Below are positions 8,255 through 18,238 of a stretch of DNA of 64,000 bases, piece after piece; position 1 is the stretch's first letter; each line of letters begins with the position of its first letter. Where the stretch lies: NCBI RefSeq assembly GCF_016865525.2, contig NZ_CP075169.1, forward strand, positions 1,054,337 to 1,118,336, read 5' to 3'. Made by a program: the position numbers and the translations under genes. A model generated the notes under the pieces. That model was not told the origin of the DNA. It saw nothing but the letters and a program-made list of their open reading frames with translations, and did not search any database. This DNA is from Sodalis ligni (GTDB lineage Bacteria > Pseudomonadota > Gammaproteobacteria > Enterobacterales > Enterobacteriaceae).

Positions 8255-11200
8255 TTGACCCCGTTGACACTTGATCCGCTGACCCTGCCGCTGCGTGGGA
8301 CGAGCCTGATAGAGGCTTCGGCGGGCACCGGTAAAACCTATACCCTGGCGGCGCTCTATCTGCGCCTGCTGCTGGGCCTGGGACAACAGGCGGCTTATCC
8401 CCGTCCGTTGAGCGTGGAAGAGATCCTGGTGGTAACTTTTACCGAAGCGGCCACCGAGGAGCTGCGGGGCCGTATCCGGGATAATATCCATCGATTGCGG
8501 CTGGCCTGCGTGCGCGGCGTCAGCCGTAATCCCTTGTTCAGCAGCCTGCTGGAACATATTCCCGATACGGACTATGCCGCCCGTCTTCTGCTTGCGGCGG
8601 AACGGCAAATGGATGAAGCGGCGATTTACACTATCCATGGTTTCTGCCAGCGGATGCTTAGCCACAGTACCGTTGAATCCGGCCTGCTGTTTCAACAAAC
8701 CCTGGTGGAAGACGAATCGGATTTGCGGCGCCAGGTATGCGCCGATTTTTGGCGTCGCCACTGCTACCCGCTGCCGGTGGCCGTGGCACGGGTCATCAAT
8801 AAAGACTGGGATGGTCCCCAAAAGCTTCTGGCGGAGTTGCTTCCCTATTTGCAGGGGGAGGCGCCGGTGGTGCGCAACCCGCCGGAAAAGGCCGAAACCA
8901 TCCTTGAGCGCCATGGGCGAATCGTCGCCCGTATCGATGAACTCAAACGGCGCTGGCGCCTGGCCGCCCCAAATCTGTTGCCTCTCATCAGCGGATCGGG
9001 GGTGGACAAACGCGCCTACAGCAGTAAAAACCTGCCGGCGTGGCTGGAAAAAATCTCCCTCTGGGCCGCCGCGCCCACCGAAGATTATGATGTGCCAAAG
9101 GAGCTTGAGCGTTTCCGGCAATCGGTGTTGGCGGCTAAAACCCTCAAAGGAACGCCGCCGGTCCATGAGGTGTTTGACCATATAGAAGAATTTTTGCGGC
9201 AGACGCTGACCCTGCGTGAATTGATTTTTGTGCTGGCGCTGGATGAGCTGCGCCTGGCGCTGGCGCAGGAGAAGCGGCTGCGGGGCGAAATGGGCTTTGA
9301 TGATTTGCTGAGCCGTTTCGACCAGGCGCTGCAAGGGGAAGGGGGTGAGGCATTGGCGCTGTCGGTTCGCGCGCGCTATCCGGTGGCGTTGATCGATGAA
9401 TTCCAGGATACCGACCCGCAGCAATACCGTATTTTCCGTCGCCTCTACCAGGGGCGGCCTGACTGCGGACTGGTGCTGATAGGGGACCCCAAACAGGCGA
9501 TTTATGCGTTTCGCGGCGCGGATATTTTCACCTATATGCGCGCCCGGAGTGAGGTGAGCGCCCACTATACTTTAGACACCAATTGGCGTTCGTCACAGGC
9601 GATGATCAATGGAGTCAACCGGCTGTTCCAGTCGCTGCCGCAGCCGTTTATCTTTGAACAAATCCCCTTTTTGCCGGTGCGTGCTGCGGCGGATAACCGC
9701 GGCCTGGCGCTGGAAATCAACCAGCAGGTCCAGCCGGCCCTGGAGCTGTGGCTGCAGCCGGGAGCGGGGGTTGGTGTAAGTGAGTACCAACACCTGATGG
9801 CGCGCCACTGCGCCGCCACCATTCGCCACTGGCTGAGCGCAGGCCAGGACGGACGGGCCGTTCTGGTGGGCCCTGAAGGGCGCCTGGGGCTGCAGGCGTC
9901 CGATATTACGGTGCTGGTGCGTAACCGCAATGAAGCGGCCCTGATCCGCGATACCTTAAGCGCACTGTCGATTCCGGCGGTCTATCTATCCAATCGCGAC
10001 AGCGTGTATGAAACTCCCGAAGCGAGGGAGCTGCTCTGGCTGTTGCAGGCAATACTGATTCCGGGGCAGGACAACGCCCTGCGCTGCGCGCTGGCTACCA
10101 GCCTGATGGGGCTGGATGCCCCGGCCATTGAAGATATCAATAACAACGGGCCGGCATGGGATGCCCTGGTGGATGAATTCGCCGGGTATCGCCAGGTATG
10201 GCGGCAGCGTGGCGTATTGCCGATGTTGCGCCAACTGATGATTCGCCACCGCATGGCGGAAAATCTGCTGGCGTCGGTGAATGGCGAGCGGCGTTTGACG
10301 GACCTTATGCACCTGGCGGAGCTGTTGCAGGAAGCCTCGGCGCAGCTGGAGAACGAGCACGGTCTGGTTCGCTGGCTGGCGTTGCAGATTGAATTGCCCG
10401 ATACCCAGGCTGAAAATCAGCAGTTAAGGTTGGAAAGCGATCGCCATCTGGTGAGGATAATCACGGTGCATAAGTCCAAAGGGCTGGAGTTTCCCGTGGT
10501 GTTTTTGCCCTTTATCGCCGATTTCCGCCAGCAAAAACGCCCGTTGTTTCACGATCGCCGCGATTTTCAAGCCTGGCTGGATCTTTCCGAATCTGCTGAA
10601 AGTCTGCAATTGGCGGAGGAAGAGCGTCTGGCGGAAGATCTTCGCCTGCTCTACGTGGCGGTGACCCGTTCCATCTACCACTGCGGCATCGGCATCGCCC
10701 CGCTGTTTCGCGGCCAGCGGAGCAAAACCGGCAACACCGATTTGCACCTGGGCGCGCTGGGTTATCTGGTCCAGGGAGGAGAAGCCTGTGACGCCGCCGC
10801 GCTTTTATCCCGCCTGCAGGCGCTGGCGACGGAAGATATTGCCGTCACCGTTATCGGCCAGCCCGATGCTTTGCCCTGGCGGCCGCAGGACAGCGCCCGG
10901 CAACGTTTGTCGGCCCGTGAATACCGGCCACGCGCCGCTGAAAACTGGCGTGTTACCAGCTATTCCGGGCTGCAGCAGCATGGCGGAGGCTCATCGCTGA
11001 TGGATTTGCAGCCCCGGCTGGACGGCGACGCGGTGGGCGAACGGCAACGGGACGCGGAACGGGAGCATTCTCCCCATACGTTTCCCCGCGGCGCGTCGCC
11101 GGGGACGTTTTTGCACGGCCTGTTTGAAACGGTAGACTTTACCCAACCGCTGGATCCGGTGTGGCTGGACGCGCAGCTCTTGCAGTACGGCATTGATGAA

Positions 11201-11809
11201 AGCTGGCAGCCGACTCTCGCCCGTTGGCTGGAGGATGTACTGCACGCGCCCCTCAACCAGGAGGGTATCCAGCTGTCGCGCATCGCCCCGGCGGACCGGC
11301 AGGCCGAGCTGCAATTTTATCTTCCCATCGACGCGCTTATCACCGCCGCTGGGCTTGATGCGCTGTGCAAACGTTACGACCCCCTGTCCGCCGCCTGTCC
11401 GCCCCTGAGCTTCCCCCAGGTCAAAGGGATGCTGAAAGGCTTTATCGATCTGGTTTTTCGCTACGACGGCCGTTATTACCTGCTGGATTATAAATCCAAC
11501 TGGCTGGGGGAGGATAATGCCGCCTACACGCCCGAGGCGATGCTGGGCGCCATGGCTGAGCATCGCTATGATTTGCAATACCAGCTTTATACCCTGGCAT
11601 TGCACCGCTACCTGCGGCATCGCCTGCGGGATTATGATTACCGCCGCCATTTCGGCGGAGTATTTTATGTCTTTTTGCGCGGGGTCTCACCGGACAATCC
11701 CGGTGACGGCGTGGTGTTCCGCCGCCCGGAACCGGCATTTGTGGATGCGCTGGACGCCCTGTTCGGCGGGGAAACGCCGTTATCGGCTGAACCTGAGGCG
11801 AATAAATGA
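8255..11809 (+). CDS. recB: RecBCD exonuclease V, beta subunit RecB (helicase-nuclease)
   Basis: 1184 residues. The start must be a non-ATG codon: ptrA ends with TAA at 8237-8239 in this same frame and no ATG or GTG lies between that stop and the conserved region. TTG 8255 fits, with AAGGA at 8239-8243. The Walker A motif ASAGTGKT is at residues 21-28. The helicase motifs IDEFQDTDPQQYRIF and VTVHKSKGLEFPVVFLP follow. The C-terminal nuclease domain carries DYKSNWLG near residue 1077 and QYQLYTLAL after it, as in RecB-family nucleases. RecB is the 3'-5' motor and the only nuclease of the complex. It overlaps recD by four bases. Confidence 0.97.
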   Translation: MTPLTLDPLTLPLRGTSLIEASAGTGKTYTLAALYLRLLLGLGQQAAYPRPLSVEEILVVTFTEAATEELRGRIRDNIHRLRLACVRGVSRNPLFSSLLEHIPDTDYAARLLLAAERQMDEAAIYTIHGFCQRMLSHSTVESGLLFQQTLVEDESDLRRQVCADFWRRHCYPLPVAVARVINKDWDGPQKLLAELLPYLQGEAPVVRNPPEKAETILERHGRIVARIDELKRRWRLAAPNLLPLISGSGVDKRAYSSKNLPAWLEKISLWAAAPTEDYDVPKELERFRQSVLAAKTLKGTPPVHEVFDHIEEFLRQTLTLRELIFVLALDELRLALAQEKRLRGEMGFDDLLSRFDQALQGEGGEALALSVRARYPVALIDEFQDTDPQQYRIFRRLYQGRPDCGLVLIGDPKQAIYAFRGADIFTYMRARSEVSAHYTLDTNWRSSQAMINGVNRLFQSLPQPFIFEQIPFLPVRAAADNRGLALEINQQVQPALELWLQPGAGVGVSEYQHLMARHCAATIRHWLSAGQDGRAVLVGPEGRLGLQASDITVLVRNRNEAALIRDTLSALSIPAVYLSNRDSVYETPEARELLWLLQAILIPGQDNALRCALATSLMGLDAPAIEDINNNGPAWDALVDEFAGYRQVWRQRGVLPMLRQLMIRHRMAENLLASVNGERRLTDLMHLAELLQEASAQLENEHGLVRWLALQIELPDTQAENQQLRLESDRHLVRIITVHKSKGLEFPVVFLPFIADFRQQKRPLFHDRRDFQAWLDLSESAESLQLAEEERLAEDLRLLYVAVTRSIYHCGIGIAPLFRGQRSKTGNTDLHLGALGYLVQGGEACDAAALLSRLQALATEDIAVTVIGQPDALPWRPQDSARQRLSAREYRPRAAENWRVTSYSGLQQHGGGSSLMDLQPRLDGDAVGERQRDAEREHSPHTFPRGASPGTFLHGLFETVDFTQPLDPVWLDAQLLQYGIDESWQPTLARWLEDVLHAPLNQEGIQLSRIAPADRQAELQFYLPIDALITAAGLDALCKRYDPLSAACPPLSFPQVKGMLKGFIDLVFRYDGRYYLLDYKSNWLGEDNAAYTPEAMLGAMAEHRYDLQYQLYTLALHRYLRHRLRDYDYRRHFGGVFYVFLRGVSPDNPGDGVVFRRPEPAFVDALDALFGGETPLSAEPEANK

Positions 11810-13665
11810 ATTCACTCATTGAACAGGCGCAGCAGCTTAGGCTCTGGCGGCCGTTGGACATCCAGTTCGCCCGCATGCTGGCGGCGCCGGACGAAATAGC
11901 CGTCATGCTGGCCTGCGCCTGCCTTAGCGCCGACGCCGGCGACGGACACGTCTGCCTGCCGTTGAGCCGCCTGTTGCCCGAGGGATTGTTTGACGGCCGT
12001 TATCCCGAACTGGCCCGCCGGGCCTGGGGGCTTGCCGGCGAACCGTCCCTGGCGGACTGGCGGGAGATATTGCTGGCCTCGCCGGCGGTAAGCGATGGTT
12101 CCAGGCCCACGCCCCTGGTACTGGATAACCAGCGGTTATATCTGCAGCGCATGTGGCAAAACGAGTGCCGGGTGGCGGAATTTTTCAACGCCGTCCGGCC
12201 CGCGGACCTGGCGGATGAAGCCGGAATCCGGCAGGTTTTGCAGCGCTTTTTCCCTGCTTTCGAGGGGGCGCCGGACTGGCAGAAGGTAGCGGCCGCGGTG
12301 GCGGTCAGCCATCCGGTGAGTCTGATTTCCGGCGGACCCGGTACCGGCAAAACCACGACGGTGGCTAAGATACTGGCATCCCTGGTGGTGCTGGGGCAGG
12401 GCAAGCGCATGCGCATCCAGCTGGCGGCGCCTACCGGCAAGGCCGCGGCGCGCCTGAGCGAATCCCTGGGAGACGCCCTGGACGCCCTGCGGCTTGACGA
12501 AGAGCAAAAGCGGCTGTTTCCGCCGGAAGCGGTGACGTTGCATCGCCTGCTGGGGGCGCAGCCCAACAGCCAGCGTTTGCGGTACCACCGGGGCAATCCG
12601 CTCCACGTTGATGTATTGGTGGTGGATGAAGCCTCAATGGTAGATCTGCCGATGATGGCCAATCTGATTGCCGCGCTGCCGGCGCAGGCCAAGGTGATTT
12701 TTCTCGGTGACCGCTGTCAATTGGCCTCGGTGGAAGCAGGCGCGGTACTGGGGGATATTTGTTATTTCGCGGAAAAGGGCTACAGCGCGGCCCGCAACCA
12801 ACAGCTGGCGCGGTTAACCGGCTGTGCCCTGCCCCCTTGCAACGACGGCACGGGACCCGCCGTTGGGGACAGCCTGTGCCTGCTGCAAAAAAGCTACCGG
12901 TTCGATGATGGTTCGGGCATCGGCCGGCTGGCCAATGCCGTCAATGCCGGCGATACCGCCGGTTCCCTGGCGTTATTGCACGCCGGCAGGGATGACGATG
13001 TCCGCTATGCCCCCGTGCGGGACGGTGATGACTACCGGCGCCTGCTGGAAGGGGCTGTGGCAGGCTATCGGGACTACCTGTCGCGGGTCGGGGCCAATGA
13101 AAGCCCGGCGGTTATCCTCAAGGCGTTCAACCGCTTCCGGCTGCTCTGCGCCCTGCGGGAAGGGCCGTTCGGCATCACCGGCTTGAACAGCCGCATCGAG
13201 CAGGCCCTGTCCCGGGCCGGCCTGATAAATCCTCCGGCGGATTCTCTGGCCAAGGGCTATGCCGGACGCCCGGTCATGATCGTGCGCAATGCTCCTTCCC
13301 TTGGGCTCTCCAATGGCGATATCGGCATTATGCTTGCCGATGAGGCGTCGGAATTGCGGGTCTATTTCTCCTTGCCCGACGGTACGCCCAAGGCGGTTCC
13401 CCTAAGCCGGTTGCCCGAGCATGAGACCGCTTTCGCCATGACGGTGCACAAATCCCAGGGGTCGGAATTCTTGCATACCGCGCTGGTGCTGCCCAATCAG
13501 TTGTTGCCGGTGTTGACGCGGGAACTGGTCTATACCGCCATCACCCGGGCCCGCCGGTCTTTGTCCCTTTATGCCAACGATGATGTATTGAGCTACGCCA
13601 TCGCCACGCCGACCCAGCGGCGCAGCGGACTTATCGATCGCTTACGGAAAGGGGCGGCGGGCTAA
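11806..13665 (+). CDS. recD: RecBCD exonuclease V, alpha subunit RecD (5'-3' helicase)
   Basis: 619 residues (E. coli 608), starting in the ATGA overlap with recB. The Walker A motif GGPGTGKTTT is at about residues 175-185; Walker B appears as VLVVDEASMVD, and motif VI near the end as TAITRARRSL. RecD is the fast 5'-3' motor of RecBCD and controls nuclease activity and RecA loading. It ends six bases before the end of the convergent argA, so there is no room for a separate terminator between them. Confidence 0.97.
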   Translation: MNSLIEQAQQLRLWRPLDIQFARMLAAPDEIAVMLACACLSADAGDGHVCLPLSRLLPEGLFDGRYPELARRAWGLAGEPSLADWREILLASPAVSDGSRPTPLVLDNQRLYLQRMWQNECRVAEFFNAVRPADLADEAGIRQVLQRFFPAFEGAPDWQKVAAAVAVSHPVSLISGGPGTGKTTTVAKILASLVVLGQGKRMRIQLAAPTGKAAARLSESLGDALDALRLDEEQKRLFPPEAVTLHRLLGAQPNSQRLRYHRGNPLHVDVLVVDEASMVDLPMMANLIAALPAQAKVIFLGDRCQLASVEAGAVLGDICYFAEKGYSAARNQQLARLTGCALPPCNDGTGPAVGDSLCLLQKSYRFDDGSGIGRLANAVNAGDTAGSLALLHAGRDDDVRYAPVRDGDDYRRLLEGAVAGYRDYLSRVGANESPAVILKAFNRFRLLCALREGPFGITGLNSRIEQALSRAGLINPPADSLAKGYAGRPVMIVRNAPSLGLSNGDIGIMLADEASELRVYFSLPDGTPKAVPLSRLPEHETAFAMTVHKSQGSEFLHTALVLPNQLLPVLTRELVYTAITRARRSLSLYANDDVLSYAIATPTQRRSGLIDRLRKGAAG

Positions 13666-13671
13666 CCCGGC

Positions 13672-15006
13672 TCAGCTATCAAGCAGGTCCGTCACCAGAA
13701 TCTTGGAACGCCGGTGGTAATTATAAAGGGCCTGTTTTTGCTGCGGCAGCACTTCCACTTCCGCCGGCGTAAAGCCGCGCTCCTGAAACCAGTGAATGCT
13801 GCGGGTGGTGAGCACAAACAGCTTCTTCAGTCCCAGTTGGCGCGCTTGCTGCATGATGCGCTGCAACAGCATTTCCCCGCGCGAGGAACTGCGGTAATCG
13901 GGATGCACCGCCACACACGCCATTTCACCTACCTGCTCCTCCGGGAAAGGATACAAGGCGGCGCAGGCGATGGTCAGATTGTCCCGTTCGATAATGGTGA
14001 ATTTATCGATTTCCATTTCCAGCTGTTCCCTGGAACGGCGCACCAGAATCCCCTGCTGTTCCAACGGGCGGACCAGCTCAAGAATACCGCCGATATCGTT
14101 AATGGTCGCCCGGCGAACCTGTTCGGCGCTTTCCATGACAATCTGCGTGCCGATACCTTCACGGGAAAACAGTTCCTGCACCAGGGCGCCGTCGTCCTGG
14201 TAGCTTATCAAATGACAGCGCCGCACGCCGCTGCGGCAGGCTTTAACCGCACCGCGTAAAAAACGGACCGTGCCCGAGTAATAATCCCCGGTTTTCTCAA
14301 GCGCATCGATATGCTGCTGCGCATCGTTGGGAAACAGCTCGGAGATGATCTCCCCTTTGTTATCTATAACACCCTGGGAAGAGCAAAAACCGATCATTTT
14401 CTCTGCTTTAAGCTTTATCGCCAGTTGGGTGGCCACTTCTTCCGCCGTCAGGTTAAAACTTTCCCCGGTAACGGATACCGCCACCGGCCCCAGCAGCACA
14501 ATGGCGTTGCTGTCCAGTTGGCGATGGATGGCTTCGTCATCGATGCGCCGTATGCGCCCGCTATGGCAATAATCCACCCCGTCGTCGACGCCCAGGGGTT
14601 GCGCGATGATGAAATTACCGCTCACCACGTTGATGTGCGCCCCCTGTAGCGGCGTATTGTTCAGGCTCATGGATAAACGGGCGGTGATATCCAGCTGCAG
14701 CAACCCCGCCGCCTGCTTCACCAGCTCGAGGGTTTGGGCATCCGTGACCCTGGTATGCTTGTGGTAAATGGGCTCCAGATGATGCACCGCCAGATTGGCG
14801 TCAATCTGCGGCCGGGCGCCGTATACCAGCACCAGACGAATGCCCAGGCTATGAAGGAGACCGATATCGTTAACGATATTGGCGAAGTTTTCATGTTCTA
14901 TGGCTTCACCGCCCAGCATGACGACAAACGTCTTGCCACGATGAGCATTGATATAGGGAACTGAGTGGCGAAAGCCCTGGACCAGTTCAGTACTACGTTC
15001 CTTCAC
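13672..15006 (-). CDS. argA: N-acetylglutamate synthase (first step of arginine synthesis)
   Basis: 444 residues from GTG 15006, with AGAGGG six bases upstream; the E. coli enzyme is 443. A longer open frame reaching 15090 is not used, because family similarity begins at [18 protein letters not shown]. An amino-acid-kinase-like N-terminal domain (about 20-280; [14 protein letters not shown]) is followed by a GNAT acetyltransferase domain (about 295-430; acetyl-CoA loop in [12 protein letters not shown]). It acetylates glutamate with acetyl-CoA and is inhibited by arginine. Two ARG-box-like sites directly upstream point to ArgR repression. Confidence 0.95.
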   Translation of the reverse strand: MKERSTELVQGFRHSVPYINAHRGKTFVVMLGGEAIEHENFANIVNDIGLLHSLGIRLVLVYGARPQIDANLAVHHLEPIYHKHTRVTDAQTLELVKQAAGLLQLDITARLSMSLNNTPLQGAHINVVSGNFIIAQPLGVDDGVDYCHSGRIRRIDDEAIHRQLDSNAIVLLGPVAVSVTGESFNLTAEEVATQLAIKLKAEKMIGFCSSQGVIDNKGEIISELFPNDAQQHIDALEKTGDYYSGTVRFLRGAVKACRSGVRRCHLISYQDDGALVQELFSREGIGTQIVMESAEQVRRATINDIGGILELVRPLEQQGILVRRSREQLEMEIDKFTIIERDNLTIACAALYPFPEEQVGEMACVAVHPDYRSSSRGEMLLQRIMQQARQLGLKKLFVLTTRSIHWFQERGFTPAEVEVLPQQKQALYNYHRRSKILVTDLLDS

Positions 15007-15017
15007 GGCAAACCCTC

Positions 15018-15056
15018 TGTGAATGGTTATTCGGATTTCGTGTATTTTTATGCTAT
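15018..15056. promoter_or_regulatory. Paired ARG boxes (ArgR operator) of argA
   Basis: Two 18-bp imperfect palindromes are separated by 3 bp, the usual ArgR hexamer arrangement. Box 1 (15018-15035) reads TGTGAATGGTTATTCGGA against the consensus WNTGAATWWWWATTCANW and matches well. Box 2 (15039-15056) has the TGTAT-TTTT-ATGCT core with about three mismatches. They lie 12-50 bases upstream of the argA GTG, where repressor would cover the promoter. This is identified by eye against the known consensus. Confidence 0.75.
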
Positions 15057-15239
15057 TAACGCCAGGTTGGCAAGCAGCATTTATCGCCAATTTTCATTGT
15101 AAAGAAAGGAAAATAACCCCTTGGCAGATAAGCATAGAGTCTTTTGGAGGTGACATAAACCCGCAGATTGGGTAAAGTTTTTGGCGTAGTAAAAAAAAGC
15201 CTGATTTATCATTAGAATAACTTCAAGTAAAGGGGGTTC

Positions 15240-16499
15240 ATGCCGGATCATGATTTTTTACCGTCTCGCCGCCGCCTGCTAAAGGGGGCGGCGGCCACCT
15301 GGCTGCTGAGTCTCAGCCGGGCGGGCGCGGCCGCGCCGGTGGCGCTGGTTGCGGTGCGTATCTGGCCGGCCACGAGTTATACCCGCATGACATTGGAATC
15401 CCAGTCAGTGTTGCAGTACCGTCATTTCATGCTCCGCGATCCCCTTCGTCTGGTGGTGGATATCCAGGGGATGCATTTGAATGCAATCATGCGAGGCGTG
15501 GGCGCACTGGTGAAAGAGCAGGATCCCTATATCAGGGGGGTGAGGGCGGGGCAGTTCGACGGCCATACCGCCCGGCTGGTGGTGGAACTCAAACAACCGG
15601 TGGAGCCGCGGTTTTTGACCCTGCCGCCGGTGGCCGGTTTCAAACACCGGCTGGTGATGGATCTTTACCCCAAAGCCGGCAGCCGGGGCGCCGTGCAGGA
15701 CGATCCGCTGCTGGCGCTGCTGGAGGATTACAATCAGGGCGATCTGGCGCGAAATCTGCCGCCGGAGTCTCAGGGACCGCGGGCAGGAAAGGCCGGGCGC
15801 GATCGTCCCATCGTGATTATGCTGGATCCCGGCCATGGCGGCGAGGATCCGGGAGCCATCGGCAAGCGGCGCACCCGTGAAAAGGATATTGTATTAAAAA
15901 TCGCGCGGCATCTGCGGACGTTAATTGAACGCGAAGCCCATATGAAAGTGTATATGACCCGCAATGAAGACGTCTTTATTCCACTGCAGGTTCGGGTGGC
16001 GAAAGCGCGCAAACTCCGGGCGGATCTGTTTGTTTCCATACATGCTGATGCCTTTACCGACCGTTCTGCCCGCGGCGCCTCGGTATTTGCCCTGTCCACC
16101 AAAGGCGCCACCAGCGCCGCCGCGCGTTTTCTGGCGCAGACGCAAAATGCCGCCGATGAAATAGGCGGCGTGGGCAAGAGCGGCGATAGGTACCTCGATC
16201 ATACCCTGTTTGATTTGATGCAAACCGCCACCATCACCGACAGCCTGAAATTCGGCCGGCAGGTATTGTCCCGACTGGGTAAAATCGCGCATTTGCATAA
16301 AAACACCGTTGATCAGGCCGGTTTTGCGGTGCTTAAAGCGCCGGATATCCCTTCAATCCTGGTAGAGACCGGGTTTATAAGCAACATCGACGAAGAGCGG
16401 CGGTTGGCCACCTCCAGGTATCAACGGCAACTGGCGGAATCAATTTTGGCCGGCATCAAGGGATACTTTGCCGCGGGCGGGGTATTGGCGCATCGTTGA
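15240..16499 (+). CDS. amiC: N-acetylmuramoyl-L-alanine amidase AmiC
   Basis: 419 residues (E. coli 417). The N-terminus carries a Tat signal, SRRRLLK at residues 9-15, then a hydrophobic stretch. An AMIN domain (about 35-150) targets the septum. The amidase_3 domain begins at about residue 190 with zinc ligands in [20 protein letters not shown] and LVETGFIS. It cleaves the stem peptide from MurNAc to split the septum during division, activated by NlpD in related species. It is divergent from argA. A TTT-rich stretch and AAAGGGGG lie just before the ATG. Confidence 0.95.
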   Translation: MPDHDFLPSRRRLLKGAAATWLLSLSRAGAAAPVALVAVRIWPATSYTRMTLESQSVLQYRHFMLRDPLRLVVDIQGMHLNAIMRGVGALVKEQDPYIRGVRAGQFDGHTARLVVELKQPVEPRFLTLPPVAGFKHRLVMDLYPKAGSRGAVQDDPLLALLEDYNQGDLARNLPPESQGPRAGKAGRDRPIVIMLDPGHGGEDPGAIGKRRTREKDIVLKIARHLRTLIEREAHMKVYMTRNEDVFIPLQVRVAKARKLRADLFVSIHADAFTDRSARGASVFALSTKGATSAAARFLAQTQNAADEIGGVGKSGDRYLDHTLFDLMQTATITDSLKFGRQVLSRLGKIAHLHKNTVDQAGFAVLKAPDIPSILVETGFISNIDEERRLATSRYQRQLAESILAGIKGYFAAGGVLAHR

Positions 16500-16554
16500 A
16501 AGGGGACTAAGGGCTGTTTTGCCGCGGGAAACGCCGTGGCGAAGGAAATAACAC

Positions 16555-16577
16555 AAAAACCCGCCTGAAAAGGAGGG
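16555..16577 (-). terminator. Intrinsic terminator of the initiator tRNA operon
   Basis: On the minus strand the RNA would read CCCUCC, loop UUUUCA, GGCGGG, then UUUUU. The six-pair stem has one mismatch. It lies 43-65 bases downstream of the second tRNA gene and is the only plausible stop before convergent amiC. Confidence 0.6.
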
Positions 16578-16619
16578 GAGAAATACGACTGAATGTTTTA
16601 CGACAGGCTTGCTTGAAGT

Positions 16620-16696
<77 letters not shown>

Positions 16697-16758
16697 TCCG
16701 ATAATGACATCTGTGAGCAGTCAGATGTTGACTTCGTACGGTATGACGTTTTGTTGAT

Positions 16759-16835
<77 letters not shown>

Positions 16836-16848
16836 TCCGTGGATGCGC

Positions 16849-16876
16849 ACTATACTCCGGACAGTAACTGATGCAA
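16849..16876 (-). promoter_or_regulatory. Promoter of the initiator tRNA operon
   Basis: On the minus strand there is a -35 TTGCAT (16876-16871) and a -10 TATAGT (16854-16849) with 16-bp spacing. A G+C-rich stretch (GCGCATCC) follows between the -10 and the tRNA, like the discriminator of stringently controlled stable-RNA promoters. Confidence 0.75.
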
Positions 16877-17049
16877 CCCCTTTTTGCGATTAATCGCGTA
16901 GAATAATGATTTTTGTTTATACAGAGGCATTTTTGCTGGTTTTATAGACATATCCTCATGTTCTTTTTGAATTAATACATTTATCTATTGATTAACGTTT
17001 GCTATCTTTCGGCGTAAATGCAAGAGCATGGTTTTCACATGAGAGCAAT

Positions 17050-18216
17050 ATGAACAAGCACTGGCTTCGCTATCTTTCCATTGGTCTGGCTATCGCCATC
17101 CTGGCCGGATGTTCGTCCCGGCCCACCGATCGCGGGCAGCAATATAAAGATGGTCATCTTACGGAGCCCTTTGGGCTGGTTAACGAGCCTAACGCCAAAG
17201 GCCGACCAGTGAATGCCAAGGATTTTGCCGATCAGGTGACGCAAACCCAGTTTGCCGCCACCGGGCTTTATAACCGCAATTACGCCGATTATGATGCGGT
17301 CAAGCGCTGGGCGATGGCGGGAGCCGATACCCGGCAACTGAGCCAGTTCGGTATTAAAGCCTATCAGATGGAAGGTGTGGATAATTACGGTAATGTTCAG
17401 TTCACCGGTTATTATACTCCGGTGATCCATGCCCGCTATACGCCGCAGGGGGAGTTCCAATATCCCCTATACCGTATGCCGCCGCGAGGGGCCAAGCGAC
17501 GGTTGCCCGATCGCGCGGCCATCTATGCCGGCGCCCTTGAGGGCCGGGGACAGGCTATCGCCTATAGTAATTCCATGCTGGATAATTTCCTGATGGAAGT
17601 TCAGGGCAGCGGTTATGTGGATTACGATGACGGGCGGCCGCTGATGTTTTTCGGTTATGGCGGCAATAATGGCCATCCTTATCGCAGCATCGGCAAAGTA
17701 CTTATCGACCGCGGGGAAGTGGCGCGGGAAAATATGTCGATGCAGGCGATACGGCAATGGGCCGCCCGCCACAGCCCGTCTGAAGTGCAGGAACTGCTGG
17801 AACAGAATCCGTCCTATGTGTTCTTCAAACCGATTCCCTTTGCGCCGGTGAAAGGCGCCAGCGCCGTACCTCTGGTAGCCAAAGCATCGGTGGCGTCTGA
17901 CCGTTCGCTGGTTCCGGCGGGAACCACTTTGCTGGCGGAAGTACCGTTATTGGATGATAACGGTAAATTTACCGGCAAATATGAAATGCGGTTGATGATA
18001 GCCCTGGATGTGGGCGGCGCCATCAAAGGCCAGCATTTTGATATTTACCAGGGAATCGGTCCGCAGGCGGGCCAGGCCGCCGGCTATTACAATCATTATG
18101 GCCGGGTCTGGGTGCTCAAGGGGACGGGGTCGCTGAACGCGGTACCGTTAATGATCGGCAATAGCGGCGCGCCCGCCGCTGCGGCCAATACCGTGCAGGT
18201 CAGTTACGATAACTGA
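17050..18216 (+). CDS. mltA: Membrane-bound lytic murein transglycosylase A
   Basis: 388 residues from ATG 17050 (E. coli 365). An upstream in-frame start at 16999 would put 17 residues before the signal peptide and is rejected. A lipoprotein signal ends in the lipobox LAGC (Cys21), so the protein is anchored in the outer membrane. The MltA and 3D domains contain FTGYYTPVIHARY and VQGSGYVDYDDG, with the C-terminal catalytic Asp region in MIALDVGGAIKGQHFDIY. It cleaves the glycan to 1,6-anhydro-MurNAc. The final 20 residues (APAAAANTVQVSYDN) are an Ala-rich tail. Confidence 0.95.
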   Translation: MNKHWLRYLSIGLAIAILAGCSSRPTDRGQQYKDGHLTEPFGLVNEPNAKGRPVNAKDFADQVTQTQFAATGLYNRNYADYDAVKRWAMAGADTRQLSQFGIKAYQMEGVDNYGNVQFTGYYTPVIHARYTPQGEFQYPLYRMPPRGAKRRLPDRAAIYAGALEGRGQAIAYSNSMLDNFLMEVQGSGYVDYDDGRPLMFFGYGGNNGHPYRSIGKVLIDRGEVARENMSMQAIRQWAARHSPSEVQELLEQNPSYVFFKPIPFAPVKGASAVPLVAKASVASDRSLVPAGTTLLAEVPLLDDNGKFTGKYEMRLMIALDVGGAIKGQHFDIYQGIGPQAGQAAGYYNHYGRVWVLKGTGSLNAVPLMIGNSGAPAAAANTVQVSYDN

Positions 18217-18238
18217 ACGGCCAACCGAGGTTTCAGCC

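Noticed and set aside
8249..9565. 438-codon minus-strand frame inside recB
   Set aside because: Antisense to the conserved RecB helicase domain, with no similarity to a known family.
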